Below are positions 24,937 through 33,884 of a stretch of DNA of 64,000 nt, piece after piece. Under the pieces are notes generated by a model, which was given only the letters and a program-made list of their open reading frames with translations, searched no databases and was not told where the DNA came from. Position numbers and translations under genes: made by a program. The DNA is from an uncultured Rhodospirillales bacterium (GTDB lineage Bacteria > Pseudomonadota > Alphaproteobacteria > Acetobacterales > Acetobacteraceae), in assembly GCA_903835235.1 (NCBI GenBank), contig CAILMF010000001.1:124001-188000 (forward strand), in the 5' to 3' direction. Position 1 is the stretch's first letter; every line of letters begins with the position of its first letter.

Positions 24937-25770
24937 TCAAGTAAGGGCGGGCTGATTCAGACCGCCGCGCCCACCCTCGGGGTCCCCGCGAAGCGATGCT
25001 TCGTGGGGCAGGGGGGCGCTTTGGTCATCAGACCGCGAGAACACCCGAGCACAAAAGTCCGGGTAGGTTTCCAGCATCTCGTCGCAGACCGGGCCACGCA
25101 GCAGCGCCAGTTCCTCGGTTGTAGGGGGCGGGGTGGTGGGGATGCTTCCGTCCACGTCAAAGTCGAAGCCGGTGGCGGCGCGCACGCTCTCCACCGTCTC
25201 CCCGGCATGCACGCTGGCAAGCGAGAAGCGGGCGCGGTCCGGGTGGAAGCGGAACACGCAGCGCCCCGTCACCAGCGCCTGGGCATGGCCGCGGCGAAAC
25301 ACGCCGGGCGGCGAGACGCCGTTGGCCGAGATGTTGTCGACCTTGCTCACCAGCACGCGCGGCGAATGCTCCTCGCGGAACAGGATGATGCGGGGCGTCA
25401 TCATGTACATGAACGCGCTGCCGAAGCTGCCGGGGAAGCGCACGCCCTTCCCGGGCCATTCGCCGGTGCCCACCAGGTTCAGGTTGGCCTCGCCATCGAT
25501 CTGCCCGCCGCCCAGGAAGAACAGGTCAATGCGGCCCTGCCCGGTCAGGTCGAACAACTCGCGCGTGCCGTCGCTGAACGGGTTGCCCTGGGTGCGGGCC
25601 AGCAGGCTGAGGCGGATGGGGTAGCCCAGCTTCTGCGCCAGGTAGCAGGCCGCCGCCGGCACCGGGCTTGCGGCACCCACGGCCACATGGCGGGCGGTGG
25701 GCTGGCTGGGGTCCAGGATCAGCCGGCAGATGGTGGCCGCCAGGAACTCCTCGGGCTTGCAGTCGCTCAT
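24937..25770 (-). CDS. CoA-transferase-like subunit B (class I fold) with a repeat-derived tail
   Basis: The 277-residue protein has the class I subunit B fold (RHVAVGAASPVPAAACYLAQKLG, LFFLGGGQIDGEANLNLVG, GSFGSAFMY). Where glutaconate-type transferases carry the catalytic Glu (F-E-S-G), this one reads LLARTQGNPFSDG, with no Glu. The same loss is known in IpdAB-type enzymes, which act as ring-opening hydrolases instead of transferases. The last 27 or so residues are encoded by a dispersed DNA repeat (24948-25038) and are unlikely to belong to the fold. The ATG at 25770 overlaps the subunit A stop by four bases. Confidence 0.82.
   Translation of the reverse strand: MSDCKPEEFLAATICRLILDPSQPTARHVAVGAASPVPAAACYLAQKLGYPIRLSLLARTQGNPFSDGTRELFDLTGQGRIDLFFLGGGQIDGEANLNLVGTGEWPGKGVRFPGSFGSAFMYMMTPRIILFREEHSPRVLVSKVDNISANGVSPPGVFRRGHAQALVTGRCVFRFHPDRARFSLASVHAGETVESVRAATGFDFDVDGSIPTTPPPTTEELALLRGPVCDEMLETYPDFCARVFSRSDDQSAPLPHEASLRGDPEGGRGGLNQPALT
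24948..25038. repeat. Dispersed repeat inside the 3' end of the subunit B gene
   Basis: The segment begins GGGCTGATTCAGACCGC and ends TTGGTCATCAGACCGCG, and contains a hairpin CCCCGCGAAGC/GCTTCGTGGGG around 24985-25007. Its GCTGATTCA core is shared with repeats near 15714, 22230 and 56128. It encodes the C-terminal tail of the CoA-transferase-like subunit B. Confidence 0.6.
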
Positions 25771-26594
25771 TCGGCCGCCGCCGCCCGGCTCTCGAACACG
25801 TTGATCGCCAGCCATTCGCGGAAGCCTTCCGCGGTTTTCGCCATGCGGGCGTAGTCGCTGATATAGGCGGTATCCATGCGGTATTCGTCCAGCAGCGCCA
25901 CCGGGCGGGCGCCGCGCTCGGCGATGGCGATGGCGTCGATGTAGGTGGCGCTGATGCAGCCGGGGGCCAACGTCTCGTCGGTCAGGAAGTCGCCCTCGAC
26001 CACGCGCTCCACCGTGACCAGGCTGGCCTTGGAGGCATGGGCGATGGTGGCGCATTCGCGCTTGCGGCCCAGCCACACGTTGCCGCGGCTGTCCGCCATC
26101 ACCGCATGGAACACGCCGAAATCCGGTTGCAACGCCGGCAGCAGCACGATGGGATCACCACCGGCTTCGGCGAAGGGATTGTCGATGACCTGCCAATCCG
26201 GCCGATGCGCCAGGATGTCACTCCCAATAATCCCGCGCAGCGGCATGAAGGGTACGCCCTTCTCGCTGGCCTGCAGCATGGTGTGGATCGCCGGGCAGGT
26301 GGCGTCCTTCATCACGATCTCGCCGGCCTTCAGCGCGGCCGAGAAGCGCGGCGCGAAGCCGGCCTCCCCCAGGGAGACGGCGCTGGTCTCCACCTCCGCC
26401 ACGCAGCCGGCGCCCACCAGTATGTCCGTGGCGAAGCCGGAGGTCGGCACGCCGACCAGCCTGAGGCCGCGCGCGCCGCGGCGGATCAGTGCCTTGGCCA
26501 GCGCCACGGAAGGCAGCGAATTGTCCGGCGGCATGGCCAGCTTGCTGCCATCCGGCACGCGGGCGGCCAGGCTTTCCAGGTCCGTGAGGCTCAT
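25767..26594 (-). CDS. CoA-transferase-like subunit A (class I fold, IpdA/GctA-like)
   Basis: The 275-residue protein has the class I subunit A pattern: PDGSKLAMPPDNSLPSVALAKALIRRGARGLRLVGVPTSG, GAGCVAEVETSAVSLGEAGFAP, FMPLRGIIGSDI, and a late DEYRMDTAYISDYARMAKTAEGF. It starts the reverse operon with subunit B (overlap of four bases) and the CaiB-type transferase. Either a glutaconate-like CoA-transferase or an IpdAB-like hydrolase is possible; the missing Glu in subunit B favours the second. The ATG follows AGGAGGAACCGCCG. Confidence 0.85.
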   Translation of the reverse strand: MSLTDLESLAARVPDGSKLAMPPDNSLPSVALAKALIRRGARGLRLVGVPTSGFATDILVGAGCVAEVETSAVSLGEAGFAPRFSAALKAGEIVMKDATCPAIHTMLQASEKGVPFMPLRGIIGSDILAHRPDWQVIDNPFAEAGGDPIVLLPALQPDFGVFHAVMADSRGNVWLGRKRECATIAHASKASLVTVERVVEGDFLTDETLAPGCISATYIDAIAIAERGARPVALLDEYRMDTAYISDYARMAKTAEGFREWLAINVFESRAAAAE

Positions 26595-26712
26595 CGGCGG
26601 TTCCTCCTGGCGGCCAAGCTAGCCCCCGCGCCGCCCCCTGCGAAGGGGCGAGGTGTTCCGCCCGCCGCGGTATCGCATTACGCTGCCTGCCGCGACCCCG
26701 AGGGAGGCTTCC

Positions 26713-27087
26713 ATGTTCGCACGTCTGGCTGCGTTGGCGCTTGTTGCGCTGGTCCTTGGCATGGCTCAGCCGGCCCGCGCCGCCTGGATGTGGACCGGCT
26801 GGGAGGAGTTCGGCGGCAGCCAGGAGGAATGCCTGCAAAGCGCCTCCCGCCAATTGCAGTCGATGAATTTCACCGTGACGGTCAACCCGCAGACCACCTT
26901 CGGCTGGCGCGGGCAGGATGGCGTCAGCGTACGCTGCATCGCTGAGCGCCGGGTCGCGGTGATCTTCGTCCATGCCGCGACGAGTTCGGAGGAGGGCCGG
27001 GTGATCCTGGAACAGATGCGCAGCGCCTATAAGCCCGGCAGCGCGCCGGTGCCGCCCGCCCCCGGCCGCGGCGGCAGCAAGTTCTGA
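26713..27087 (+). CDS. Small exported protein of unknown function
   Basis: The 124-residue protein begins with a signal peptide (FARLAALALVALVLGMAQPARA), so export is expected. The mature part opens AWMWTGWEEFGGSQEECL and has two Cys (in QEECL and VRCIAERR) that could form a disulfide. It ends in a Pro/Gly-rich tail. The ATG at 26713 follows GAGGGAGG. The stop overlaps the start of the GNAT gene (TGATG), so they are translationally coupled. No family is recognised. Confidence 0.65.
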   Translation: MFARLAALALVALVLGMAQPARAAWMWTGWEEFGGSQEECLQSASRQLQSMNFTVTVNPQTTFGWRGQDGVSVRCIAERRVAVIFVHAATSSEEGRVILEQMRSAYKPGSAPVPPAPGRGGSKF

Positions 27088-27635
27088 TGCTGCTGCAAGG
27101 GCCGCGGCTGAGACTGCGGCCGATTGAGCCGGCGGATGCCGCCGGCTTCGCCGGGCTGAACGCCGACGGGCTGGTGATGCGGCATTTTCCCGGCACGTTG
27201 AGCCGGGCGGAGAGCGACGCGGCGCTGGACCGCGCCTTGGCACACCATATGGAACACGGCTTCGGCGCCCAGGCGGCGGAGTTGCACGACGGCACGCTGC
27301 TGGGCTTTCTCGGCCTGGCGCAGGTGCAGTTCCCGGCCCACTTCGCCCCGGCCGTGGAGATCGGCTGGCGCTTCCTGCCGGCCTCCTGGGGCCAGGGCTA
27401 TGCCGAGGAAGCCGCCCGGCTGACCCTGGCGCATGGCTTCGGCCCGCTGGGCCTGGCCGAGATCGTCAGCTTCACCGTGCCGGCCAACCAGCCCAGTTGG
27501 CGGTTGATGCAGCGGCTGGGCATGCGGGCGGATGGCGGCTTCGACCACCCGCGTGTGCCGGAGGGCCACAAGCTGCGGCCGCATGTGCTGTACCGCCTGG
27601 CGCGGGCCGAATGGGTGGCGCGGCTGTTCGGCTGA
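27087..27635 (+). CDS. GNAT-family N-acetyltransferase (RimJ/RimL-like)
   Basis: The 182-residue protein has the GNAT pattern LLQGPRLRLRPIEPADAAGFAGL at the start, the substrate strand VEIGWRFLPASWGQGYAEEAARL with the acetyl-CoA loop (Q-x-x-G-x-A/G is W-G-Q-G-Y-A), and SFTVPANQPSWRLMQRLGM. In the family the acceptor is a protein N terminus or a small amine; here it is unknown. It is coupled to the exported-protein gene upstream. Confidence 0.85.
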   Translation: MLLQGPRLRLRPIEPADAAGFAGLNADGLVMRHFPGTLSRAESDAALDRALAHHMEHGFGAQAAELHDGTLLGFLGLAQVQFPAHFAPAVEIGWRFLPASWGQGYAEEAARLTLAHGFGPLGLAEIVSFTVPANQPSWRLMQRLGMRADGGFDHPRVPEGHKLRPHVLYRLARAEWVARLFG

Positions 27636-27665
27636 TGCAACACTCGGCGGTGGAGGAACCGCCAC

Positions 27666-29618
27666 ATGAACAAGTTTGCCGCCGCCCTGCTGGGGCTGGT
27701 TGCCATGGTTGTGGTTGCGTCCCCCGGGGCGCGCGCCGAGGTGACGCGCTTCGAGGTGACCGCGACCACCCCCGCCTTCGCCAATGCCGAGTTCGGCAGC
27801 ACCGGCCGCTATGAGCGCCTGGCCGCCCGCGCCACCTTCGCGCTGGACCCCAGCGACGCGCGCAATGCCGGCATCGTCGACCTCTCGCTGGCGCCACGCA
27901 ACGCGCAGGGCCGGGTGGAGGCGACCGCCGATGTGGTGGTGCTGCGCCCGGTGGAGCCGCTGCGCGGCAATGGCACGCTGTTCGTGGAAGTGCCGAACCG
28001 TGGGCGCGAGCTGGCCGGGCAGTTGTTCAACGACATCAACGGCGCCAACCGGCTGGCCAGCGGGCAGGATGCCGGCAATGGCTACCTGCTGCGCCAGGGC
28101 TACACGCTGGTCTGGGTAGGCTGGCAGGCCGACCTGCTGCCGAATGAGGGGCTGCGCCTGCAAGCCCCCGTGGTGCCCGGCGTCACCGGGCTTTCGCGTG
28201 AGGAATACCTGTTCGACCACATGCGCAACCCCGTCACGGTGCGGCTGACCTACCCGGCGGCCAAGCGCGACGACGCGGTGCTGAGCGTGCGCGCCCAGGC
28301 CGATGACGCCCGCGCCCGCCCGGCCGACCTGCGGCATCGCTGGGTGGACGACCACCATGTGGAAATCTTCCGCCCCACCGGCTTCGACGCCGGGGCGTTG
28401 TACGAGTTCACCTATACCGCCAAGGACCCGGTGGTGCAGGGCATGGCTTTCGCCGCCTTCCGCGACGTCACGGCCTACCTGCGGCGGGAAACCAGCGCCG
28501 CCAACCCGCTGGCGGCGCATGGCCGCACGCCCATTGCGCGGGCGGTGCTGCATGGCGTCTCGCAATCCGGCCGCTTCGTGCGGGACTTCCTGCATGGCGG
28601 CTTCAACCAGGACGAGGCGGGCCGCCAGGTGTTCGAGGCGATGCAGCCGCATATCGCCGGCACGCGCCGTACCTTCACCAATGCCCGCTTCGCCCAGCCC
28701 GGCCGCAACCCGACCCCGCATGGGGATAGGCATTACCCGGCCGACCAATTCCCCTTCACCTACGCCACGCAGGAGGACGCGCTGACCGGCCGGCGCGACG
28801 GGCTGCTGGCGCGCTGCACGGCGACGGCGACCTGCCCGCGGATCATCCAGACCGACAGCGAATATGAGTTCTACGGCGCCCGAGCTTCCCTGCTGGTGAC
28901 GGACACGCGCGGCCATCACGCGGAGTTGCCGGAGAATGTGCGCGCCTTCCTGATGACCGGGCATCCGCACTTCGCCGCACCATCAGCGCTGGGGGAAATG
29001 ACCGAGCGCTGCGCCCTGCCGGTGAACCCCCTGCATGCCGGCGCGCCGATGCGGGCGCTGCTGGCCTCGCTGGAAGCCTGGGTGACGGAAGGCCGCCTGC
29101 CCCCGGCCAGCCGCTACCCGACGCGTGCCGCCGGCACGCTGCGCCCGGCGGCCGGGCTCTACCCCGCCATTCCGCAGCTGCCGTACCGCGGCACCCATGG
29201 CCCGGCGCAGCTGGTGGATATCAGCGTCGTGCCGCCGGTGGTGCGCGGCGAATACCCGGTGCTGCTGCCGCGCGTGGATGCGGATGGCAACGCCATCGGC
29301 GGCGTCCGCGCCCCGGCGCTGGAAGTGCCCAAGGCCAGCTATGTCGGCTGGAACCCGCGCGCCCAGGGCTTTGCGGCGGGGGCGCTGTGCTACAACACTG
29401 GCGCGGTGGTCGCCTTCGCCGCCACCCGGGCCGAACGCGAGGCAGCGCACGACCCGCGGCCTTCGGTGGCGGAGCGCTACGCCACGCCGGCCGCCTATGT
29501 GGCCGCGGTGAGGGCCGCCGCGGAGCGCCTGGTGGCCGAGCGGATGCTGCTGGCCGAGGATTTGCCGCGCATCGCCGCGATGGCCGAGGCCGATACCCTC
29601 GCCCGGTTGAAGCGGTAA
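27666..29618 (+). CDS. Secreted alpha/beta-hydrolase domain protein (Abhydrolase_10-type), copy 1
   Basis: The 650-residue protein has a signal peptide (about residues 1-24, ending GARA) and the pattern of the large Abhydrolase_10 family: FGSTGRYERLAARATFALDP, LFVEVPNRGRELAGQLFND, YTLVWVGWQADLLP, and a nucleophile elbow GVSQSGRFVRDFLHGGFN around residues 297-314. A repeated tail (NPLHAGAPMRALL, VDADGNAIGG, YVGWNPRAQGFAAG) is also typical. The substrate is unknown; esters or cyclic amides are possible. It is about half identical by eye to the next gene and ends on its start codon (TAATG). Confidence 0.85.
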   Translation: MNKFAAALLGLVAMVVVASPGARAEVTRFEVTATTPAFANAEFGSTGRYERLAARATFALDPSDARNAGIVDLSLAPRNAQGRVEATADVVVLRPVEPLRGNGTLFVEVPNRGRELAGQLFNDINGANRLASGQDAGNGYLLRQGYTLVWVGWQADLLPNEGLRLQAPVVPGVTGLSREEYLFDHMRNPVTVRLTYPAAKRDDAVLSVRAQADDARARPADLRHRWVDDHHVEIFRPTGFDAGALYEFTYTAKDPVVQGMAFAAFRDVTAYLRRETSAANPLAAHGRTPIARAVLHGVSQSGRFVRDFLHGGFNQDEAGRQVFEAMQPHIAGTRRTFTNARFAQPGRNPTPHGDRHYPADQFPFTYATQEDALTGRRDGLLARCTATATCPRIIQTDSEYEFYGARASLLVTDTRGHHAELPENVRAFLMTGHPHFAAPSALGEMTERCALPVNPLHAGAPMRALLASLEAWVTEGRLPPASRYPTRAAGTLRPAAGLYPAIPQLPYRGTHGPAQLVDISVVPPVVRGEYPVLLPRVDADGNAIGGVRAPALEVPKASYVGWNPRAQGFAAGALCYNTGAVVAFAATRAEREAAHDPRPSVAERYATPAAYVAAVRAAAERLVAERMLLAEDLPRIAAMAEADTLARLKR

Positions 29619-31543
29619 TGGCCATGCAGAAGCTCCTCCTCGCCATCCTGCTGCTGCTGCCCACCCTCTCGCAGGCGCAGGTGCTGCGCTTCGAGTGGGA
29701 CGCGCCCACGGTCGCCTTCGGTGGGCGCGAGTTCCCGGGCGTGGGCCGCTATGAGCGTGTCACCGGCCGCGCCACCATGGCGCTGGACCCGCGCGACCCA
29801 CGCAACGCCGTGATGGCCGACCTGGCGGAAGCGCCGCGCACGCCGGAGAACCTGGTGCAGGCGGTGGCCGACGTGTTCATTCTGCGCCCGGCCGAGGCCG
29901 CCCGCGGCAATGGCGCCATGCTGCTGGAAGTGCCCAATCGCGGCCGCAAGCTGATGCTGCAACTGTTCGCGGATACCCGCGCCGCGGTGGCCGAGGCCAC
30001 CGAGGTGCCGGAGGCCGCCGGCAATGGCTTCCTGTATCAACAGGGCTACAGCCTGGTCTGGGTGGGCTGGCAGGGCGACATCGCCTCTCGCCCCGGGCAG
30101 ATGGCGTTGCAGGTGCCGCGGCTGCCGGGCGTGACCGGCCCGGTGACGCATGAGGTGGTGTTCGACCACCTGACCAACCCGGCCAGCACCACCCTGCCCT
30201 TCCCAGTGGCGGACGCCGCCAGCCTGCGCGTGACGGTCCGCGCCCGTTGGGACCTGCCACGCGAGACGCCGGCCGATCTGCGCTTCACGCTGCAAGCCGA
30301 GCGGCTGGAGATCCAGCGCCCGGCGGGCTTCGACGCCGGGGCGATCTATGAGGTGACGTACACGGGCAAGGAGCCCGGCGTGATGGGCATGGGCTTCGCC
30401 GCCGTGCGCGACGTGGCCAGCTGGCTGCGGCATGACCGCAGCGCGCAGAACCCGCTGGCCGGGCGCATCCAGCGCGCCCACGCCTTCGGCATTTCGCAGA
30501 GTGGGCGCTACCTGCGGGACTACCTCTACCTGGGCTTCAACCAGGACCTGGCGGGGCGGCCGGTGTTCGACGGCGTCATGCCGCACATTGCCGGCGCCCG
30601 GCGGCTGTTCGGCAATAGCCGCTTCGCCCAGCCGGACCGTGCGCCGCGCAGCCCGCAGGATGTCGCCTGGCCCGCGGACAGCTTCCCGTTCAGCTATGCC
30701 GAGACGCGCGACCCGATCAACGGCGCACGCGACAGCCTGCTGCGCCGCTGCCGCGCCAGCGCCACCTGCCCCCGCGTGATGCAGACGGATACCGAGTATG
30801 AATACTGGTCCGCCCGCGCCTCCCTGGTGGTGACGGACCCGGCCGGCCACGCGCTGGCGCTGCCACCTGACGTGCGTGCCTATGCCATCGCCGGCACGCC
30901 ACATTTCTCGGCCTTTGGCGCCGAGACGCGGACAACCCCGGTTTGCGCCCTGCCGGTGAACCCGCTGCATGCCGGCGCGCCGATGCGCGCGCTGCTGACC
31001 GCGCTGGATGCCTGGACGCGCGACGGCACCGCCCCGCCGGCCAGCCGCACGCCCAGCCGCGCCGATGGCACGCTGGTGCCGGCGGTGGGCGCCGTCCCGG
31101 CCATTCCCGGCCTGCGCTATGCCGCGCAGCACGCCCTGGCGGCGCGGGTGGATGCCAGCCAGCAGCCGCCGCGCGAACTCGGCCGCTACACCGTGCTGGT
31201 GCCGCGGGCGGATGCGGATGGCATCGGCATCGGCGGTATCCGCATGCCGGTGCTGGAAGCGCCGCGCGCCACCTATACAGGCTGGAACCCGCGCGCCGAG
31301 GGCTATGGCGCCGGCGTGCTCTGCCCGCTTCTGGGCGGCGTGCTGCCCCTGGCTGAGACCCGTGCGGCGCGGGAGGCCGCCGGAGACCCGCGGCCGTCGC
31401 TCGCGGAACGCTACCCGACCCCGGCCGCCTATGTGGCGCAGGTGCGCGCCGCCGCGGACCACCTGGTGGCCGAGCGACTGCTGCTGCCGGCCGATGCCGC
31501 CGCGATGGTGACGGCGGCCGAGGCCGGGCGCCTGGTGCGGTAG
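29618..31543 (+). CDS. Secreted alpha/beta-hydrolase domain protein (Abhydrolase_10-type), copy 2
   Basis: The 641-residue protein is the tandem paralogue of the preceding gene, with the same block order: signal peptide (LLLAILLLLPTLSQAQ), FPGVGRYERVTGRATMALDP, MLLEVPNRGRKLMLQLFAD, YSLVWVGWQGDIA, the elbow GISQSGRYLRDYLYLGFN, and NPLHAGAPMRALL. Start ATG 29618 overlaps the previous stop; an ATG at 29624 is an alternative. Divergence between the two copies suggests different substrates. Two strong hairpins follow the stop. Confidence 0.85.
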   Translation: MAMQKLLLAILLLLPTLSQAQVLRFEWDAPTVAFGGREFPGVGRYERVTGRATMALDPRDPRNAVMADLAEAPRTPENLVQAVADVFILRPAEAARGNGAMLLEVPNRGRKLMLQLFADTRAAVAEATEVPEAAGNGFLYQQGYSLVWVGWQGDIASRPGQMALQVPRLPGVTGPVTHEVVFDHLTNPASTTLPFPVADAASLRVTVRARWDLPRETPADLRFTLQAERLEIQRPAGFDAGAIYEVTYTGKEPGVMGMGFAAVRDVASWLRHDRSAQNPLAGRIQRAHAFGISQSGRYLRDYLYLGFNQDLAGRPVFDGVMPHIAGARRLFGNSRFAQPDRAPRSPQDVAWPADSFPFSYAETRDPINGARDSLLRRCRASATCPRVMQTDTEYEYWSARASLVVTDPAGHALALPPDVRAYAIAGTPHFSAFGAETRTTPVCALPVNPLHAGAPMRALLTALDAWTRDGTAPPASRTPSRADGTLVPAVGAVPAIPGLRYAAQHALAARVDASQQPPRELGRYTVLVPRADADGIGIGGIRMPVLEAPRATYTGWNPRAEGYGAGVLCPLLGGVLPLAETRAAREAAGDPRPSLAERYPTPAAYVAQVRAAADHLVAERLLLPADAAAMVTAAEAGRLVR

Positions 31544-31554
31544 TGCCTGATCGT

Positions 31555-31639
31555 CGCCGGTGGGATCACCGGCGGTGTGACCCAGCCGCTCGAACCACGG
31601 CTGGCCTCCGTCAGACGCTTCGCTGAGCGTCTGGCGGAG
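31555..31639 (+). terminator. Two consecutive stem-loops after the hydrolase pair
   Basis: The first, CGCCGGTG-GGAT-CACCGGCG (31555-31574), has an 8-bp stem. The second, at 31606-31639, has a 14-bp stem, CTCCGTCAGACGCT with AGCGTCTGGCGGAG, and the loop TCGCTG. Neither has a T-run, but the pair is placed as a transcription end. Confidence 0.6.
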
Positions 31640-31713
31640 CCTGGGCGCCGCTTGCCACCCCGGCTTTCCGCCGCGCGCAAGGCATCGTAGCCTGTCTGCA
31701 CGAGGAGACGCCG

Positions 31714-32223
31714 ATGACCGTGACCAGGCAGGAATTCCGTGACGCGATGGCCCGGTTGGGGGCGGCGGTGAACATCATCACCACCGCGGGGCCAGAGGGT
31801 AAGGGCGGCTTTACCGCTTCCGCCGTGTGCAGCGTGACCGACGACCCCGCGATGCTGCTGGTCTGCATCAACCGCAGCAGCAATTCCGGCGCGGTGGCCA
31901 AGGCCAATGGCATCCTGTGCGTCAACACGCTGACGGCGGGGCAGGAGGAATTGGCCGGCGTATTTGCCGGCGCCACCAAGTGCAGCATGGAAGACCGCTT
32001 CCTGGTGGGCGACTGGGGCGAGCTGGTGACCGGCGCGCCGGTGCTGCAGGACGCGGTGGTCAGCTTCGACTGCCGCATCACCGACATGGTGGACAAGGGC
32101 ACCCACACGGTGCTGTTCGCCGAGATTCACGCCATTCGCCAGGGCAGCAAGGACGGCCAGGCGCTGATCTATTTTGGTCGTGGCTACCACGGCGTGGGGC
32201 AGATGGTGGGCGAGGGCGCGTAG
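31714..32223 (+). CDS. Flavin reductase-domain protein (HpaC/FMN-reductase-like)
   Basis: The 169-residue protein has the split-barrel flavin reductase pattern: FRDAMARLGAAVNIITTAGPEGKGGFTASAVCSVTDDPAMLLVCINRSS with the flavin-contacting T-A-S-A-V-x-S-V, then ILCVNTLTAGQEELAGVFAG, and DCRITDMVDKGTHTVLFAEIH. Such enzymes supply FMNH2 or FADH2 to monooxygenases. It could serve luciferase-like monooxygenases such as those at 8.5-10.5 kb, although they are far away. The ATG at 31714 follows GAGGAGACGCCG. Confidence 0.88.
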   Translation: MTVTRQEFRDAMARLGAAVNIITTAGPEGKGGFTASAVCSVTDDPAMLLVCINRSSNSGAVAKANGILCVNTLTAGQEELAGVFAGATKCSMEDRFLVGDWGELVTGAPVLQDAVVSFDCRITDMVDKGTHTVLFAEIHAIRQGSKDGQALIYFGRGYHGVGQMVGEGA

Positions 32224-32232
32224 CGCCGCCGC

Positions 32233-32278
32233 CCGATGACCGCAGGGCGCATGCCCGAAGGTCTGAATCGGCCGGCCA
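32233..32278. repeat. Single copy of the dispersed repeat seen in maf
   Basis: The segment CCGATGACCGCAGGGC...GGTCTGAATCGGCCGGCC matches the 54-bp unit inside maf (20153-20294) over most of its length. Here it fills the 61-base gap between two convergent genes. Confidence 0.7.
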
Positions 32279-32284
32279 GAAAAC

Positions 32285-33847
32285 CTACCACTCGCCCAGG
32301 AAGACGCCGGCCTTCTTGTAGCTGTCGGTGCGCAGCTCAATCTCCTGCCATTCCACCGTGGTGCGGCGCTTCAGCCCGGTGAACCAGGCCAGCAGCCGCT
32401 CGCGCAACGCCTCGCAGGTGGCGGCGTGGGCGGGGTCGGCGCCCAGGTCGTGGAATTCCTGCGGGTCGGCCGCCAGGTCGAAGAGTTGCGGGCGGAAGCC
32501 GCTGCTCCAATGCACGTATTTCCAGCGCTCGGTCCGCACCATCCAGGCGTGATGGTGGCCGGTGGGCTGGCCCAGCCGCCGGCGGGCGCCCTTGAAGGTC
32601 CAGTCCAACTCGCTGAAGGCGGCGTCGCGCCATTCGGTCGCGGTGGCGCGGGTCAGCGGCAGCAGGCTGCGGCCTTCCACCACATGCCGCGCGGGGTCCT
32701 GCTCCAACGCGTCCAGGATGGTCGGCACCACGTCGATCGCTTCCACCAGGCGCGTGTCGGTGCTGCCGCGCGTGGCATCGGCGGCGGCGTCGGGGTCATA
32801 CAGGATGAACGGCACGCGCTGGATGCAGTCGTGGAACAGCTCCTTCTCGCCCAGCCAGTGGTCGCCCAGGTAGTCGCCATGGTCGGCGGTGAAGATCACC
32901 AGCGTGTCCTGCCAGCGGCCCAGCGCCTCCATCTCCGCGAAGACGCGGCCGAGGTGCGCATCAAGCTGCGTGATCAGCCCCTGATAGACCGGCTTCACCG
33001 TGTCCTGGCATTCCCGCGTGCGAAAACTCTCGGCCACTTCCTCATCCTGGAAGGCGCGCATGACCGGGTGCGCGGCGTCGCTGCGTTCTTCCTCGGCACG
33101 CTGCAAGGGCAGGCATTGCTCGGGCGTGTACATGTCGTGGTAGGGCGCCGGCGCCACGTAGGGCCAATGTGGCTTGACGTAGCTGAGATGCATCACCCAG
33201 GGCTGCTCGCCCTTGGCCCGCATGAAGTCGATGGCCAGGTCCGTGGTGTAGGCGGTTTCGCTGTGTGCCTCGGCGACGCGCGCCGGCCACTTCACGTTGC
33301 GCATCTTCCAGCCGGAATGCACGCCGCCCTGCGGGTCCACCGTGGAGATGACGTAGTCGCTCCAGGGGTCGCGGCTGTCGTAGCCGTGTGCGCGCAGCCA
33401 CTGCGCGTAGGCGCCGTTGGGCTCCGCATGGTGGCCGTCATAGCGATCGATGGGCCTGAACCAGCCTTCCTCCACCAGCACCTTCAGCTCATCGGCGCCG
33501 TCCAGGTGCAGGCGGTTGATGCCGTGGCGGTCGGGCATGACATGCGTCTTGCCGCACAGCGTCAGGTCGCGGCCGCTGTTGCGCAGGTGCCAGCCCAACG
33601 TCACCTCGCCGACCGAAAGCGGCACGCGGTTATGCGTGGCACCGTGGGAGGAGACGTAGCGCCCGGTGTAGGTGCTCATGCGGGACGGCCCGCAGATGCC
33701 GGACTGCACGAAGCTATTGGCGAAGCGGACGCCACGCCTGGCCAGCGCATCGATATTGGGCGTGCGGATATGCGGGTGCCCGGCGCAGGCCAGATGGTCC
33801 CAGCGCAGCTGGTCCGACATGATGAACAGAACGTTCTTGATGGCCAT
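32285..33847 (-). CDS. Sulfatase-family hydrolase (formylglycine-dependent)
   Basis: The 520-residue protein carries the sulfatase signature C-G-P-S-R with Cys52 (in SGICGPSRMSTYTGRYV), the residue converted to formylglycine, and metal ligands near the start (MSDQLRWD) and in IFTADHGDYLGDH. It lacks a signal peptide, so it is cytoplasmic. This suggests a small sulfate ester, choline sulfate or phosphonate monoester substrate rather than a polysaccharide. The ATG at 33847 is followed directly by the FIMSDQ motif. The gene stands alone on the reverse strand behind a terminator. Confidence 0.88.
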   Translation of the reverse strand: MAIKNVLFIMSDQLRWDHLACAGHPHIRTPNIDALARRGVRFANSFVQSGICGPSRMSTYTGRYVSSHGATHNRVPLSVGEVTLGWHLRNSGRDLTLCGKTHVMPDRHGINRLHLDGADELKVLVEEGWFRPIDRYDGHHAEPNGAYAQWLRAHGYDSRDPWSDYVISTVDPQGGVHSGWKMRNVKWPARVAEAHSETAYTTDLAIDFMRAKGEQPWVMHLSYVKPHWPYVAPAPYHDMYTPEQCLPLQRAEEERSDAAHPVMRAFQDEEVAESFRTRECQDTVKPVYQGLITQLDAHLGRVFAEMEALGRWQDTLVIFTADHGDYLGDHWLGEKELFHDCIQRVPFILYDPDAAADATRGSTDTRLVEAIDVVPTILDALEQDPARHVVEGRSLLPLTRATATEWRDAAFSELDWTFKGARRRLGQPTGHHHAWMVRTERWKYVHWSSGFRPQLFDLAADPQEFHDLGADPAHAATCEALRERLLAWFTGLKRRTTVEWQEIELRTDSYKKAGVFLGEW

Positions 33848-33884
33848 GCGCGCCCCCTGGTTGAGGTGAGGTTAGCGCGATGGC

